This document shows, one piece after another, positions 1 to 8,521 of a DNA stretch of 64,000 bases. This DNA comes from Microbacterium sp. No. 7 (GTDB taxonomy: Bacteria > Actinomycetota > Actinomycetes > Actinomycetales > Microbacteriaceae): the NCBI RefSeq assembly GCF_001314225.1, contig NZ_CP012697.1, forward strand, positions 4,535,047 through 4,599,046, written 5' to 3'. Each line of letters begins with the position of its first letter. The stretch's first letter is position 1. Below the pieces are notes generated by a model. It did not search any database, had not been told where the DNA came from, and was given only the letters and a program-made list of their open reading frames with translations. The position numbers were made by a program, and so were the translations under genes.

Positions 1-60
1 TCCCCCGCGCTCGACTGGCTCACCGACGCGTTCGTCCCCCGTGCCGGAGCCGGGGCGTAG
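1..60 (+). CDS. C-terminal end of an unknown protein (partial)
   Basis: An open frame enters from the left edge and ends in TAG. It gives 19 residues ending DAFVPRAGAGA. The fragment is too short to assign to a family. It is called coding because the frame is open from the first base, has actinobacterial codon use, and stops just before a non-coding repeat array. Confidence 0.5.
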   Translation, partial: SPALDWLTDAFVPRAGAGA

Positions 61-68
61 CGCCCCCG

Positions 69-243
69 GCGAGGGTGCTCATTGTCAGCGCGAGGGTGCT
101 AGTTATCTCCGCGAGGGTGCCGGTTGTCTCCGCGAGGGTGCTCATTGTTGACGCGAGGGTGCCCGTTATCTCCGCGAGGGTGCCTGCGCAGGCACCCTCG
201 CGAGGACAAGTAGCACCCTCGCGGGAAGAAGTGGCACCCTCGC
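69..243. repeat. 21-bp phased repeat array A (6 forward, 3 inverted units)
   Basis: The 10-mer GCGAGGGTGC starts at 69, 90, 111, 132, 153 and 174, an exact 21-bp period. Its reverse complement GCACCCTCGC then starts at 192, 213 and 234, again every 21 bp. The switch point (174-201) is a perfect 28-bp palindrome. Spacers differ between units. The array fills the gap between an upstream stop codon and the 3' end of the resolvase-like gene. It could act as a protein-binding array or an RNA hairpin; its function is unknown. Confidence 0.85.
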
Positions 244-257
244 GGGAGGGGTGGGGC

Positions 258-680
258 TCAGCGGTGCTCGGCGCTGAGCACCTTCACGATCACGCCGCGG
301 CGACGCAGCTCGGCGAGCGTACGGGTCTCCTCCTCAACATCGCGACCGAGGGCGTGCTTGTCGGCGACGACGACCACGTCGCCCGAGCCGAGGTGCCCGA
401 ACAGGCGCGTGAGGCGCTCCTCCCAGCTCTCGCCCGTCTCGGGGGCGGGATGCCGGAATCCCTCGATCGGCACGCCGAACTGCGCGAGCGCGTCGCGCTG
501 CTCGATGATGCTGGGCATGTCGTCGCGCGCGACCACCAGGCCCACGAGCCGTGACCCCGCGGGTCGCGCTGCCCACCAGTGCTCGCGGGACACGATGATC
601 GGCACGGCCGCGGTCTCGGTCGGCAGGGCGACCGATTCGGCGTAGTCTGCGGGGCTGCGGTCGGCGGCATCGTCCGTCAT
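258..680 (-). CDS. Small resolvase-like protein without the catalytic serine
   Basis: The 140-residue product resembles the N-terminal catalytic fold of serine recombinases. It has QRDAL at 61-65, as in the family's Q-R-x-A-L helix, and GDVVVVADKHALGR at 100-113, matching the GD-x-x-V-x-K-L-D-R-L-G-R strand and helix. The position where the nucleophilic serine is expected (after VGLVV) holds Ala51, and the first arginine of DRLGR is replaced. There is no C-terminal HTH or zinc-ribbon domain, so recombination activity is unlikely. The ATG at 680 was chosen because the longer frame runs into repeat array B. Arrays A and B lie on either side of the gene. Family assignment is by motif pattern only. 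Confidence 0.7.
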   Translation of the reverse strand: MTDDAADRSPADYAESVALPTETAAVPIIVSREHWWAARPAGSRLVGLVVARDDMPSIIEQRDALAQFGVPIEGFRHPAPETGESWEERLTRLFGHLGSGDVVVVADKHALGRDVEEETRTLAELRRRGVIVKVLSAEHR

Positions 681-735
681 GCCCCACATTCTTCCAGCAC
701 AACCCCGCCCGCGCCGCCCCCCACTCCGCAGCCCG

Positions 736-950
736 TCGCGAGATGGTGGGTTTCTCGCCGATACGGTGAGCTCCCCGCCGTCCGGCCGACCCGCGCCCCT
801 CTCGCCGGACCCGCCCCTTCCGTCGCGAGACGGTGGGTTTCTCGTCGAGACGGTGGGGGCCTGCTCGGCGAGAAACCCACCATCTCGACGCAGAAGGCAC
901 CATCTCAGCGCAGAACCCACCATCTCGGCGAGAAACCCACCGTTTCGGCG
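736..950. repeat. 20-bp phased repeat array B
   Basis: Four inverted units of 20 bp start at 871, 891, 911 and 931, each built like AGAAACCCACCATCTCGGCG. Forward counterparts centred on GGTGGG or GGTGAG begin at 745/765 and 832/852, also 20 bp apart. The region is otherwise gene-free and occupies the gap between the resolvase-like gene and the antiporter. It has the same plan as array A (period near two helical turns, orientation switch) but a different core and period. Confidence 0.8.
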
Positions 951-997
951 CCGCCCCGCGGCCCCGCCGACCCGCGGTCCCGCCAGGCCCCGCGGGG

Positions 998-2695
998 CTA
1001 GGCGCCGTCGCGGCGGAGCTGCAGGCTGAGCTGCTCGGCGTCGAGGGAGGCGAGGGCGTGGCGCAGCGCCTCGCTCGAATAGGCGCCGCCGTGGGAGACC
1101 TCGATGAGCCGGGCGCGCATCGCGTCGAGCACGACGAACCGCAGGTCGACGAGCTCGCGCGCCGCGGTCGTCGCGTCATCATCGTCGGGCGGATCGGCGA
1201 GCCGCAGCCCCGCCTTGTGCAGCGTCTCAGGCGCGAAGGGCGCGCCCTCGGGGCCGACGAGCCCCGGCGTGTGCAGCACGCTCACCGCCGCGGCACGCAG
1301 CTCGGCGTCCAGTCGCTGCGCCTCGCCCGCGCGGGCGACGTCGTCGACGGATGCCGGGATCCGCAGCATCCGGATCACCCACGGCACCGTCAGCCCCTGG
1401 ATCAGCAGGCTCCCCACCGCGACGAAGAACGCGACCAGGATGAGCAGCTCGCGCGCGGGCGTGTCACGCGGCAGGGTCTGCGCCGCGGCGAGCGTCACGA
1501 CGCCGCGCATGCCGGCCCACACGATGATCGTGCCGTGCTTCCAGCCGAGCGGCGACGACTGGTAGTAGTCGAGGTCGTTGAAGGCGCGCGCGAGCCGCGT
1601 CGACATGCGCTCGCGCACCCGCTCCGCGCGCTCGGGATCGTGCGCGCGCTCGGGCTCGAACGATCCGAGCCGCTCCTCGAAGGCGCTGAGCCGCTCGCGC
1701 TTGTCGGGATGCTGATTGCGGCTCTGCATCGCGACGATGAACGACACGTACACCGCACGCACGAGGAGCACGATCGCGAGCGCCACGGCGGCGAGCCCGA
1801 GTGCCGTGCCGACGCCGCCGTGCGCCTCCAGGTTGTCGGACACGAGCGCGCGCAGCTCGAGCCCCATGATGAGGAACACCGCGCCCTCGAGCACCGTCTC
1901 GATCGTGCGCCAGTTCAGCTCGTCCGACACGCGCTGCTCGGGGGTGAGCCGGCGCGGCGCGCCCTGGCCCATCACGATGCCCGCGACGACGGCGGCGACG
2001 AGCCCCGATCCGCCCAGGTGCTCGGTCGGCAGGTAGGCCGCGAACGGCACGACGAAGCCGAGCGCCGTGCTGCCCGCGGCGGCCCGGATGAGCGCGCGCA
2101 GCCGCAGCGCGAGGTAGCCGACGATCGCGCCGACGATGACGGCCGCGACCACGCCCCACGCGAACGACCCGACCGTGCCCCAGAACGAGAAGCCCGCCGC
2201 AGCGGCGGCGACCGCGCTGCGCAGCAGCACGAGCGAGGTCGCGTCGTTGAGCAGGCTCTCGCCCTCCAGCATCGTGACGACGCGCGGCGCGATGCCGAGC
2301 CTCTTGATGATCGAGGTCGCCACGGCATCCGTCGGCGACAGGATGGCGCCGAGCGCGACCGCCATCGCGAAGCCGAGCCCCGGGATGACGAGCGTGAAGA
2401 ACCAGCCGAGCAGCAGCGCCGTGCCCACGACGAGCACGACCGCGAGACCCGAGATCGGCACGAAGTCGCGCCGGAACTCGATCGCGGGCAGCCGCACCGC
2501 GGCGGCGTACAGCAGCGGGGGCAGCACGCCGACGAGGATCAGCTCGGGGTCGATCTCGAACGGGGGCAGGAAGAGGGATGCCACGAGCCCGAACGCCACG
2601 AGCAGCAGGGGCCCCGCGATGCCCAGCCAGCGCGAGAGCATCGTGGTCGTCGCGATGACGACCACCCCGATCACGATCGGCGCGAGCTCTTCCAC
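998..2695 (-). CDS. Na+/H+ antiporter, CPA1 (NhaP-type)
   Basis: This 565-residue inner-membrane protein exchanges Na+ (or K+) for protons. It has about a dozen hydrophobic segments in the first 430 residues, then a hydrophilic cytoplasmic tail. The family signature is clear: SPTDAVA at 120-126 and the CPA1 Asn-Asp pair at 150-151 in GESLLNDATSLVL. The start codon lies 7 nt after an extended -10 element (TGATATAAC), so it may be translated from a leaderless mRNA. mdh lies 36 bp upstream on the same strand. Ion specificity cannot be read from the sequence. Confidence 0.93.
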   Translation of the reverse strand: MEELAPIVIGVVVIATTTMLSRWLGIAGPLLLVAFGLVASLFLPPFEIDPELILVGVLPPLLYAAAVRLPAIEFRRDFVPISGLAVVLVVGTALLLGWFFTLVIPGLGFAMAVALGAILSPTDAVATSIIKRLGIAPRVVTMLEGESLLNDATSLVLLRSAVAAAAAGFSFWGTVGSFAWGVVAAVIVGAIVGYLALRLRALIRAAAGSTALGFVVPFAAYLPTEHLGGSGLVAAVVAGIVMGQGAPRRLTPEQRVSDELNWRTIETVLEGAVFLIMGLELRALVSDNLEAHGGVGTALGLAAVALAIVLLVRAVYVSFIVAMQSRNQHPDKRERLSAFEERLGSFEPERAHDPERAERVRERMSTRLARAFNDLDYYQSSPLGWKHGTIIVWAGMRGVVTLAAAQTLPRDTPARELLILVAFFVAVGSLLIQGLTVPWVIRMLRIPASVDDVARAGEAQRLDAELRAAAVSVLHTPGLVGPEGAPFAPETLHKAGLRLADPPDDDDATTAARELVDLRFVVLDAMRARLIEVSHGGAYSSEALRHALASLDAEQLSLQLRRDGA

Positions 2696-2701
2696 TGTCC
2701 G

Positions 2702-2707
2702 GTTATA
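2702..2707 (-). promoter_or_regulatory. Extended -10 promoter of the antiporter gene (probable leaderless start)
   Basis: The minus strand reads TG-A-TATAAC, ending 6 nt before the ATG of the antiporter. A transcript from this element would begin at or next to the start codon. No good -35 hexamer is visible, as is usual for extended -10 promoters. Confidence 0.45.
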
Positions 2708-2731
2708 TCAGGTGGGCCGGTCGGCGAGGGC

Positions 2732-3733
2732 CTACAGCACCCCGAGCTCGCGCACGGCGTCGCGTTCGGCGATGAGCTCGGCGACCGACGCGTCGATGCG
2801 GGCGCGGGCCCGGTCGTCGATGTCGAGGCCCTCGACGATGCGGTATCCCGAGCCGTCGCTCGTGACGGGGAACGACGAGACGAGCCCTTCGGGCACGCCG
2901 TACTCGCCGTGCGAGACGACGGCCGCCGAGGTCCAGCCCTCGCCCGTGCCGAGCACGCTGTCGCGGATGTGCGACACGGCGGCGTTGGCCGCGGATGCCG
3001 CGGACGACGAGCCGCGCACCTCGATGATCTCCGCGCCGCGCTTCGCGACGCGGGGCACGAACTCGTCGTCGAGCCACGCCGACGCGGCCTCGATGCCGCC
3101 GAGGCGATCGGCGAGCGCGTCGAACACGGCCTGGCCGTGCACGGTCGCGTGCGACACGTCGGGGAACTGCGTGGCGGAGTGGTTGCCCCACACCGCGACG
3201 CCCGAGATCGCCGTGACGGGCGTCTCGAGGACCGCCGCGAGCTGCCCGATCGCGCGGTCGTGGTCGAGCCGCGTGAGCGCGGTGAACCGCTCGGGCGGCA
3301 GGCCCGAGGCGCTCGCGGCGATCAGCGCGTTGGTGTTGGCGGGGTTGCCCACGACGAGCACGCGCACGTCGTCGGCCGCGACCTCGCCGATCGCACGGCC
3401 CTGCGGCCCGAAGATGCCGGCGTTCGCCGCGAGCAGGTCGCCGCGCTCCATGCCGGCCGAGCGCGGACGCGCGCCGACGAGCAGCGCGATGTTCGCGCCG
3501 GCGAAGGCGACGGCGGGGTCGTCGGTCACCTCCACGTCGGCGAGCAGCGGAAAGGCGCAGTCCTGCAGCTCGAGCGCGGCGCCCTCGGCGCTCTTCACGC
3601 CCTGCGGGATCTCCAGCAGGCGCAGGCGCACGGGACGGTCGGCGCCGAGCATGGCTCCCTCGGCGATGCGGAACAGCAGGGCGTAGCCGATCTGGCCGCC
3701 CGCTCCGGTGACGGTGACGGTGGTGGCATCCAT
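2732..3733 (-). CDS. mdh: Malate dehydrogenase
   Basis: NAD-dependent malate dehydrogenase (TCA cycle, cytoplasmic) interconverts malate and oxaloacetate. The 333 residues match the usual actinobacterial length. The nucleotide-binding loop GAGGQIGY is at 10-17, GNPANTNAL at 129-137, the Arg/Asp pair sits in TRLDHDR (154-160), and the catalytic His185 is in [16 protein letters not shown] -10-like hexamer lies 6 nt before the ATG, which fits a leaderless message. The gene is divergent from the zinc peptidase gene and precedes the antiporter. Confidence 0.96.
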   Translation of the reverse strand: MDATTVTVTGAGGQIGYALLFRIAEGAMLGADRPVRLRLLEIPQGVKSAEGAALELQDCAFPLLADVEVTDDPAVAFAGANIALLVGARPRSAGMERGDLLAANAGIFGPQGRAIGEVAADDVRVLVVGNPANTNALIAASASGLPPERFTALTRLDHDRAIGQLAAVLETPVTAISGVAVWGNHSATQFPDVSHATVHGQAVFDALADRLGGIEAASAWLDDEFVPRVAKRGAEIIEVRGSSSAASAANAAVSHIRDSVLGTGEGWTSAAVVSHGEYGVPEGLVSSFPVTSDGSGYRIVEGLDIDDRARARIDASVAELIAERDAVRELGVL

Positions 3734-3739
3734 GGATCG

Positions 3740-3745
3740 AGCCTA
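3740..3745 (-). promoter_or_regulatory. -10 element of mdh (probable leaderless)
   Basis: On the minus strand TAGGCT is followed by 6 nt and the ATG. No Shine-Dalgarno sequence is visible, which supports a leaderless start. Confidence 0.4.
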
Positions 3746-3750
3746 GGCGG

Positions 3751-3786
3751 ATTCCCCGACACGGCCCAGGGCGTGGGCCGGGGAAT
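3751..3786. promoter_or_regulatory. Dyad in the mdh/zinc peptidase divergent region
   Basis: Outer arms ATTCCCCG (3751-3758) and CGGGGAAT (3779-3786) enclose inner arms GGCCC and GGGCC. The 36-bp dyad lies between two divergent promoters, so it is a candidate operator for one or both genes. This is inferred from position and symmetry. Confidence 0.35.
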
Positions 3787-3828
3787 AACAATCGGCACGT
3801 CACGACGGCGAACGGGCGACGCGGGAGA

Positions 3829-3834
3829 TACGGT
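3829..3834 (+). promoter_or_regulatory. -10 element of the zinc peptidase gene (probable leaderless)
   Basis: TACGGT is followed by 6 nt and then the ATG. No ribosome binding site precedes the start codon. Confidence 0.4.
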
Positions 3835-3840
3835 TCTCGC

Positions 3841-4716
3841 ATGACGTTCAACCCCAACGCCGATGTGCGCGGCAGCTCCGCCAAGCGCCGCGGACGCAAC
3901 GCCGCCATCGCCGGCGGCGGTGTCGTCGGCCTCGGCGCCATCGCCGTGCTGCTGCTCAATCTGTTCACGGGCCAGGACTTCTCCGGCCTCCTCGGCGGCG
4001 GGGGCGACAGCGCCCCGGCGCCGGGCGCGCAGGGCGAGACCGTGCAGAACTGCGAGACGGGCCAGGATGCCAACACCGACGACGCCTGCCGCCTCGCGGC
4101 CACGCAGCTGGTGCTCGACGCCTATTGGGACGACCGCGTGGAGGGCTATCGCGCGCCCGGATTCGTGATCGTCGACGGCGCGACGTCGTCGCCGTGCGGC
4201 ACGGCGTCCAACGCCACGGGTCCCTTCTACTGCCCCGCCGACGAGACCGTCTACATCGACCCCACGTTCTTCGGCCTGCTGCAGCAGCAGTTCGGCGCCG
4301 AGGCCGGGTCGCTCGCCCAGATGTACGTGCTCGCGCACGAGTGGGGCCACCACATCCAGCACATCACGGGCGTCATGGACGCGCACCCGAACAACGGCAC
4401 GGGCCCCGAGAGCAACGGCGTGCGCATGGAGCTGCAGGCCGACTGCTATGCGGGCGCGTGGGTCGCGAGTGCCGCGAACGAGAAGGACCGCAACGGCGTG
4501 ACGTTCCTGCAGCCGCCCACCGAGGCGCAGCTGCGCGACGCCCTGAACGCCGCCGCGACGGTCGGCGACGACCACATCCAGGCGCAGTCGGGGCGCGTGA
4601 ACCCCGAGAGCTGGACCCACGGGTCGAGCGAGCAGCGTCAGCGCTGGTTCGCGACCGGCTATTCGTACGACCTGCAGCAGTGCGACACGTTCGCCGTCGC
4701 GGGGAGGGACCTGTGA
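3841..4716 (+). CDS. Neutral zinc metallopeptidase, YpfJ family
   Basis: This 291-residue protein has one N-terminal membrane anchor (about 21-42) after a short basic segment, then an extracytoplasmic domain. HEWGHHIQ starts at residue 166 and supplies two zinc ligands and the catalytic Glu. The following MELQADCYAGAW segment is the conserved region expected to give the third ligand. This arrangement matches the putative neutral zinc metallopeptidase family (PF04228), whose substrates are unknown. Its stop codon overlaps the GTG of the downstream aminopeptidase, so the two are probably co-translated. Confidence 0.92.
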   Translation: MTFNPNADVRGSSAKRRGRNAAIAGGGVVGLGAIAVLLLNLFTGQDFSGLLGGGGDSAPAPGAQGETVQNCETGQDANTDDACRLAATQLVLDAYWDDRVEGYRAPGFVIVDGATSSPCGTASNATGPFYCPADETVYIDPTFFGLLQQQFGAEAGSLAQMYVLAHEWGHHIQHITGVMDAHPNNGTGPESNGVRMELQADCYAGAWVASAANEKDRNGVTFLQPPTEAQLRDALNAAATVGDDHIQAQSGRVNPESWTHGSSEQRQRWFATGYSYDLQQCDTFAVAGRDL

Positions 4717-5684
4717 GCATGAAGCACCTCGACGACATCCTGTACCCGAAGATCAAGCCCTACGAGAAGGGCGAGCTGATCGTCGGCGAGGGCAACCGGC
4801 TGTACTGGGAGCAGTCGGGCAACCCCGAGGGCAAGCCGGTCGTGTTCCTGCACGGCGGGCCGGGCGGCGGCACGTCGCCGTGGCACCGGCGCTTCTTCGA
4901 CCCCGAGGTGTACCGCATCATCCTCTTCGACCAGCGCGGCTGCGGCCGATCGACCCCGCACGCGAGCGCGCCCGACGCCGACCTGCGCCACAACACGACG
5001 TGGCACCTCGTCGCCGACATCGAGCTGCTGCGCCGCAACCTCGGCATCGACCGGTGGATGGTGTTCGGCGGGTCGTGGGGATCGGCGCTCGCCCTCGCCT
5101 ACGCGCAGACGCACCCGGATGCCGTGAGCGAGATCGTGCTGCGCGGCATCTTCACGCTGCGCCGCCACGAGCTGGAGTGGTTCTACGAGGGCGGCGCGCA
5201 GGCGCTCTTCCCCGACCTGTGGGAGGCGTACCTCGAGCCGATCCCGCCCGCCGAGCGGGGGCGGCTCATCGAGGCCTATCACCGGCGGCTCTCCGACCCC
5301 GACCCCGAGGTGCACGTGCCGGCGGGTCTCGCGTGGACCACGTGGGAGGCGGCGACGATCACTCTGCGGCGCGACGAGTCGACGGTCGAGGCGATGACCT
5401 CTCCCGAGACGGCGGTCGCGTTCGCGCGCATCGAGAACCACTACTTCCTGCACGGCGGCTGGTTCCGCGAGGGGCAGCTGATCGAGGACGTCGGCGCGAT
5501 CCGCGACATCCCGGCCGTCATCGTGCAGGGTCGCTACGACGTGTGCACGCCCACGATGACCGCGTGGGACCTGCACCGCGCGTGGCCCGAGGCCGACTTC
5601 GTCGTCGTGCCGGATGCCGGTCATGCCGCGAGCGAGCCCGGCATCGCCCGCGCGCTGCGCGACGCGACCGACCGCTTCCGGTAG
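4713..5684 (+). CDS. pip: Proline iminopeptidase
   Basis: This alpha/beta hydrolase removes N-terminal proline from peptides in the cytoplasm (MEROPS S33). From the GTG start it has 323 residues. The oxyanion-hole motif HGGPGGG is at 47-53, the nucleophile elbow GGSWGS at 119-124 with Ser121, DQRGCGRSTPH at 73-83, a late Asp in VQGRYDVCTP, and the catalytic His in PDAGHAAS. The GTG overlaps the upstream TGA and is served by GGGGAGGG; an ATG two codons on is equally possible. The gene runs convergently into the P-type ATPase, leaving only 9 bp between stop codons. Confidence 0.94.
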   Translation: MSMKHLDDILYPKIKPYEKGELIVGEGNRLYWEQSGNPEGKPVVFLHGGPGGGTSPWHRRFFDPEVYRIILFDQRGCGRSTPHASAPDADLRHNTTWHLVADIELLRRNLGIDRWMVFGGSWGSALALAYAQTHPDAVSEIVLRGIFTLRRHELEWFYEGGAQALFPDLWEAYLEPIPPAERGRLIEAYHRRLSDPDPEVHVPAGLAWTTWEAATITLRRDESTVEAMTSPETAVAFARIENHYFLHGGWFREGQLIEDVGAIRDIPAVIVQGRYDVCTPTMTAWDLHRAWPEADFVVVPDAGHAASEPGIARALRDATDRFR

Positions 5685-5693
5685 CCGGCGCGC

Positions 5694-8387
5694 TCAGCGC
5701 TCGCGGGCGGCGGCGCGGCGGATCGCCTTCTCGGTCTCGACGACGATCGGGACCACCAGGGCGAGGCCGAGCGACAGCAGCCATTCGCCGCCCGTGAGCG
5801 ACACCGTGCCGAGCAGCCGCTGCGCGACGTCGAGCTCCACGGCGAGCACGGTCACCACGGCGGGGATCGCGAGCAGCCTCGCGGCTCCGGCGATGGGCGC
5901 CACGAGGCCCGAGCCGGGGTCGCGGCGGATCGTGAGGCCGCCGAGGATCGCGCCGAACGACGCGACGACGAACGCCATCGTGACGGGCACGCTCGGCTCG
6001 GCGCCGTGCAGGTCGCCGCCCCGCACGAGCAGCGGCACGAGCGTCGTGAGGAACATCGCCGTGCCGTAGACGAGCCACTGCACGACGGCGGCGGGCCGCG
6101 CGATCGTCACCTTCGGGTCGCGCGGCGGCCTCGACATGATGTCGTCGGGCACGGGGTCGAGCATGATGACGAGCAGCGGGAACGCGGTCGTGAAGAAGTT
6201 GAGGAACAGCACCATGAGCGGCGTGAGCGGCACGCCGTCGTTGATCGAGAACACGCTCGCCGCGAGGAACAGCAGCACGAGCGAGAACAGCAGCGACATC
6301 TGGAACCGCACGTAGGCGACGATCTTCTCGTAGATCGCGCGGCCGAGCCGGATCGCGGTGACGAGCGTGCCGAAGTTGTCGTCGGTGAGGATCATGTTCC
6401 CCGCCTGCTTGGTCACCTCGCTGCCCGAGCCCATCGCGACGCCGATGTCGGCCTGCTTGAGCGCGGCGGCGTCGTTGACGGCGTCCCCGGTCATCGCGAC
6501 GATGTCGCCCTGCTCCTGCATGAGGCGCGCGAGACGCAGCTTGTCCTCGGGCGTCACGCGACCGAAGACGTGGATGCCGGGGAGCGCGGCCCGCAGCTCG
6601 TCGTCGCTCATCGCCTGGATCTGCGCGCCGCTCGCCGCGCCCGGCCCGAGGCCGAGCTGCGCGCCGATCGCCGACGCGGTCACCGCGTGGTCGCCCGTGA
6701 TCATCCGCACCTCGATGCCCGCCTCGTGCGCGATGCGCACGGCCTCGACCGACGACGGCCGCAGCGGGTCGATGATGCCGACGAGTCCCGTGAACACGAG
6801 GTCCTCGACGGTCGACATGGGGTCGGCCGCGACCCGCGTCCCGAGCTCGTCGACGTCGCGGTACGCGAACGCGAGCACGCGCAGGCCCTGCTCCGACAGC
6901 GAGCGGTTCGCCTCCTCGATCCGCTCGCGCGCCTGCGCGATCGGCACGACCTCGCCGCCGGCCGTGAGGGCGCGGTCGCAGCGGGCGAGCACGACGTCGG
7001 GGCCGCCCTTGACCGCCGCGAGCAGGCGCTCCCGCCCGCGCTCCCCGCCCCAGGGCACGCGGTGGAACGTCGCCATGAACTTGTACGCGGAGTCGAACGG
7101 CACCTCCGCGACGCGCGGGTAGGTGCGCCGCGTCAGCTCGGCGTCGGCGCCGATCTTGGCGGCGAGCACGACGAGCGCCGCCTCGGTCGGGTCGCCGACG
7201 ACGGCGCCGGCATCCGACACGGTCGCGTCGCTGCACAGGCACAGCCCGTAGGCGAGGGCGGTGAAGTCGGGGGCCGGGGCGCCGGCGACGCCGCGCAGCT
7301 CGCCCGTCTTGGCGTATCCGCCGCCGCTCACGGTGAACCACTCGTCGCGGAAGTACAGGCTCTGCACCGTCATCTCGTTGAGGGTGAGCGTCCCCGTCTT
7401 GTCGGAGTTGATCGCGCTCGTCGCGCCGAGCGTCTCGACGTCGGCGAGGTTCTTGACGATCGCCCGGTGGTCGGCGAGCTGCTTCGACCCGTGCGAGAGC
7501 ATGCCCTGCACGAAGGTGGGCATGCCGGTGGGGATCGCCGAGATCGCCATCGACACGGCCACCAGGATGACGGATGCCAGCTCCTGCCCGCGCAGCAGCC
7601 CGAGCACGACGATGATGCCGACGGCGCTCCATGCGACGATGCCGAGCACGCGGGTGAGGGCGCCCAGCTCGCGCTGCAGCGGCGACTTCCCGGGCACGAC
7701 GGCCGACAGCATCGACGCGATGCGGCCCATCTGCGTCGCCATGCCCGTCTCGGTGACGATCATCGTCGCAGTGCCGCGGGTGACCTGCGTGTTCTGGAAC
7801 ACCATGGCGGTCTGGTCGCCGAGCGCCGTGTCCGGGTCGGCGAGCGGCGCGGGATCCTTCGCGATGGGGGCGCTCTCCCCGGTGAGCGCGGCCTCCTGGG
7901 TCTCCAGCGTCGCCGAGCGCAGCAGGCGCCCGTCGGCGGGCACGAGATCGCCCGCCTCGAGCGAGACGATGTCGCCGGGCACGAGATCGACCGCGGGCAC
8001 CGCGAGCTGGGTGCCGTCGCGCACGACGCGCGCCCGGGGGATCTGCAGCTTCGCGAGGGCGTCGACGGATGCCTGGGCCTTGAGCTCCTGCCGCGTGCCG
8101 AGCACGACGTTGAGGATCACGAGGGTGCCGACGAGCACGCCGACCGGGGTCTGATCGATGAAGAAGCTGATCACCGCGACGGCCACGAGCATGATGTTCA
8201 TGGGGTCGGCGAGCTGCTTCAGCGCCAGCTGCCAGACCGACGGCGCGGGCTCGGCGGCGATCGCGTTGGGACCGTGGGATGCCAGCCGTGCCGCCGCCTC
8301 GGCCGACGTGAGGCCGTTCTGCGGGTCGCCGCCGAGTGCGGCGACGACGGCGTCGGCGTCCTGAGTGAACCACGCGGCGTCGGTCAT
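5694..8387 (-). CDS. Cation-transporting P-type ATPase (SERCA/PMCA-like)
   Basis: This 897-residue P2-type ATPase uses ATP to move a cation across the membrane. It has the N-terminal cation ATPase domain, TGES at 169-172 (actuator), the phosphorylation site DKTGT with Asp330, MITGDHAVTA and the hinge TGDAVNDAAALKQADIG. The C-terminal membrane segments follow. The canonical M4 PEGL ion-binding motif reads PTGM (287-290), losing the acidic residue, so the ion cannot be taken to be Ca2+. Mg2+, Mn2+ or another cation remain possible. Confidence 0.92.
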   Translation of the reverse strand: MTDAAWFTQDADAVVAALGGDPQNGLTSAEAAARLASHGPNAIAAEPAPSVWQLALKQLADPMNIMLVAVAVISFFIDQTPVGVLVGTLVILNVVLGTRQELKAQASVDALAKLQIPRARVVRDGTQLAVPAVDLVPGDIVSLEAGDLVPADGRLLRSATLETQEAALTGESAPIAKDPAPLADPDTALGDQTAMVFQNTQVTRGTATMIVTETGMATQMGRIASMLSAVVPGKSPLQRELGALTRVLGIVAWSAVGIIVVLGLLRGQELASVILVAVSMAISAIPTGMPTFVQGMLSHGSKQLADHRAIVKNLADVETLGATSAINSDKTGTLTLNEMTVQSLYFRDEWFTVSGGGYAKTGELRGVAGAPAPDFTALAYGLCLCSDATVSDAGAVVGDPTEAALVVLAAKIGADAELTRRTYPRVAEVPFDSAYKFMATFHRVPWGGERGRERLLAAVKGGPDVVLARCDRALTAGGEVVPIAQARERIEEANRSLSEQGLRVLAFAYRDVDELGTRVAADPMSTVEDLVFTGLVGIIDPLRPSSVEAVRIAHEAGIEVRMITGDHAVTASAIGAQLGLGPGAASGAQIQAMSDDELRAALPGIHVFGRVTPEDKLRLARLMQEQGDIVAMTGDAVNDAAALKQADIGVAMGSGSEVTKQAGNMILTDDNFGTLVTAIRLGRAIYEKIVAYVRFQMSLLFSLVLLFLAASVFSINDGVPLTPLMVLFLNFFTTAFPLLVIMLDPVPDDIMSRPPRDPKVTIARPAAVVQWLVYGTAMFLTTLVPLLVRGGDLHGAEPSVPVTMAFVVASFGAILGGLTIRRDPGSGLVAPIAGAARLLAIPAVVTVLAVELDVAQRLLGTVSLTGGEWLLSLGLALVVPIVVETEKAIRRAAARER

Positions 8388-8465
8388 GGCGCTCCCATCC
8401 GGGCGCCGCGTCGGCTCCGTGCGGCCGTGCCCACTCGAACCCTATCGGCCGCCTCCGCGGCCCCG

Positions 8466-8503
8466 GAAGGGTTCTCGGAGGGGTTCTCGGAGGCGCGCCC
8501 GGC
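8466..8503. repeat. Short direct repeats and GC-rich hairpin after the GMC gene
   Basis: GGGTTCTCGGAG occurs at 8469-8480 and 8481-8492, followed by two close copies of GGCGCGCCC. The self-complementary GGCGCGCC pair can form a hairpin downstream of the GMC oxidoreductase stop codon, so it may act as a terminator. Confidence 0.35.
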
Positions 8504-8521
8504 GGCGCGCCCGGACCGCGC

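Noticed and set aside
75..554. Plus-strand frame encoding a 7-residue repeat (SARVLIV-type) at its start
   Set aside because: The peptide repeat is just the 21-bp array read in frame. The rest runs antisense to the resolvase-like gene, and no ribosome site is present.
69..950. CRISPR array
   Set aside because: Units are 10-20 bp with 10-bp spacers and switch orientation. No cas genes lie nearby, and spacing does not fit CRISPR repeats.
833..3844. A 1003-codon open frame on the plus strand
   Set aside because: It is antisense to the antiporter and mdh genes, is Arg/Asp/His-rich as expected for a GC-rich shadow frame, and matches no family.
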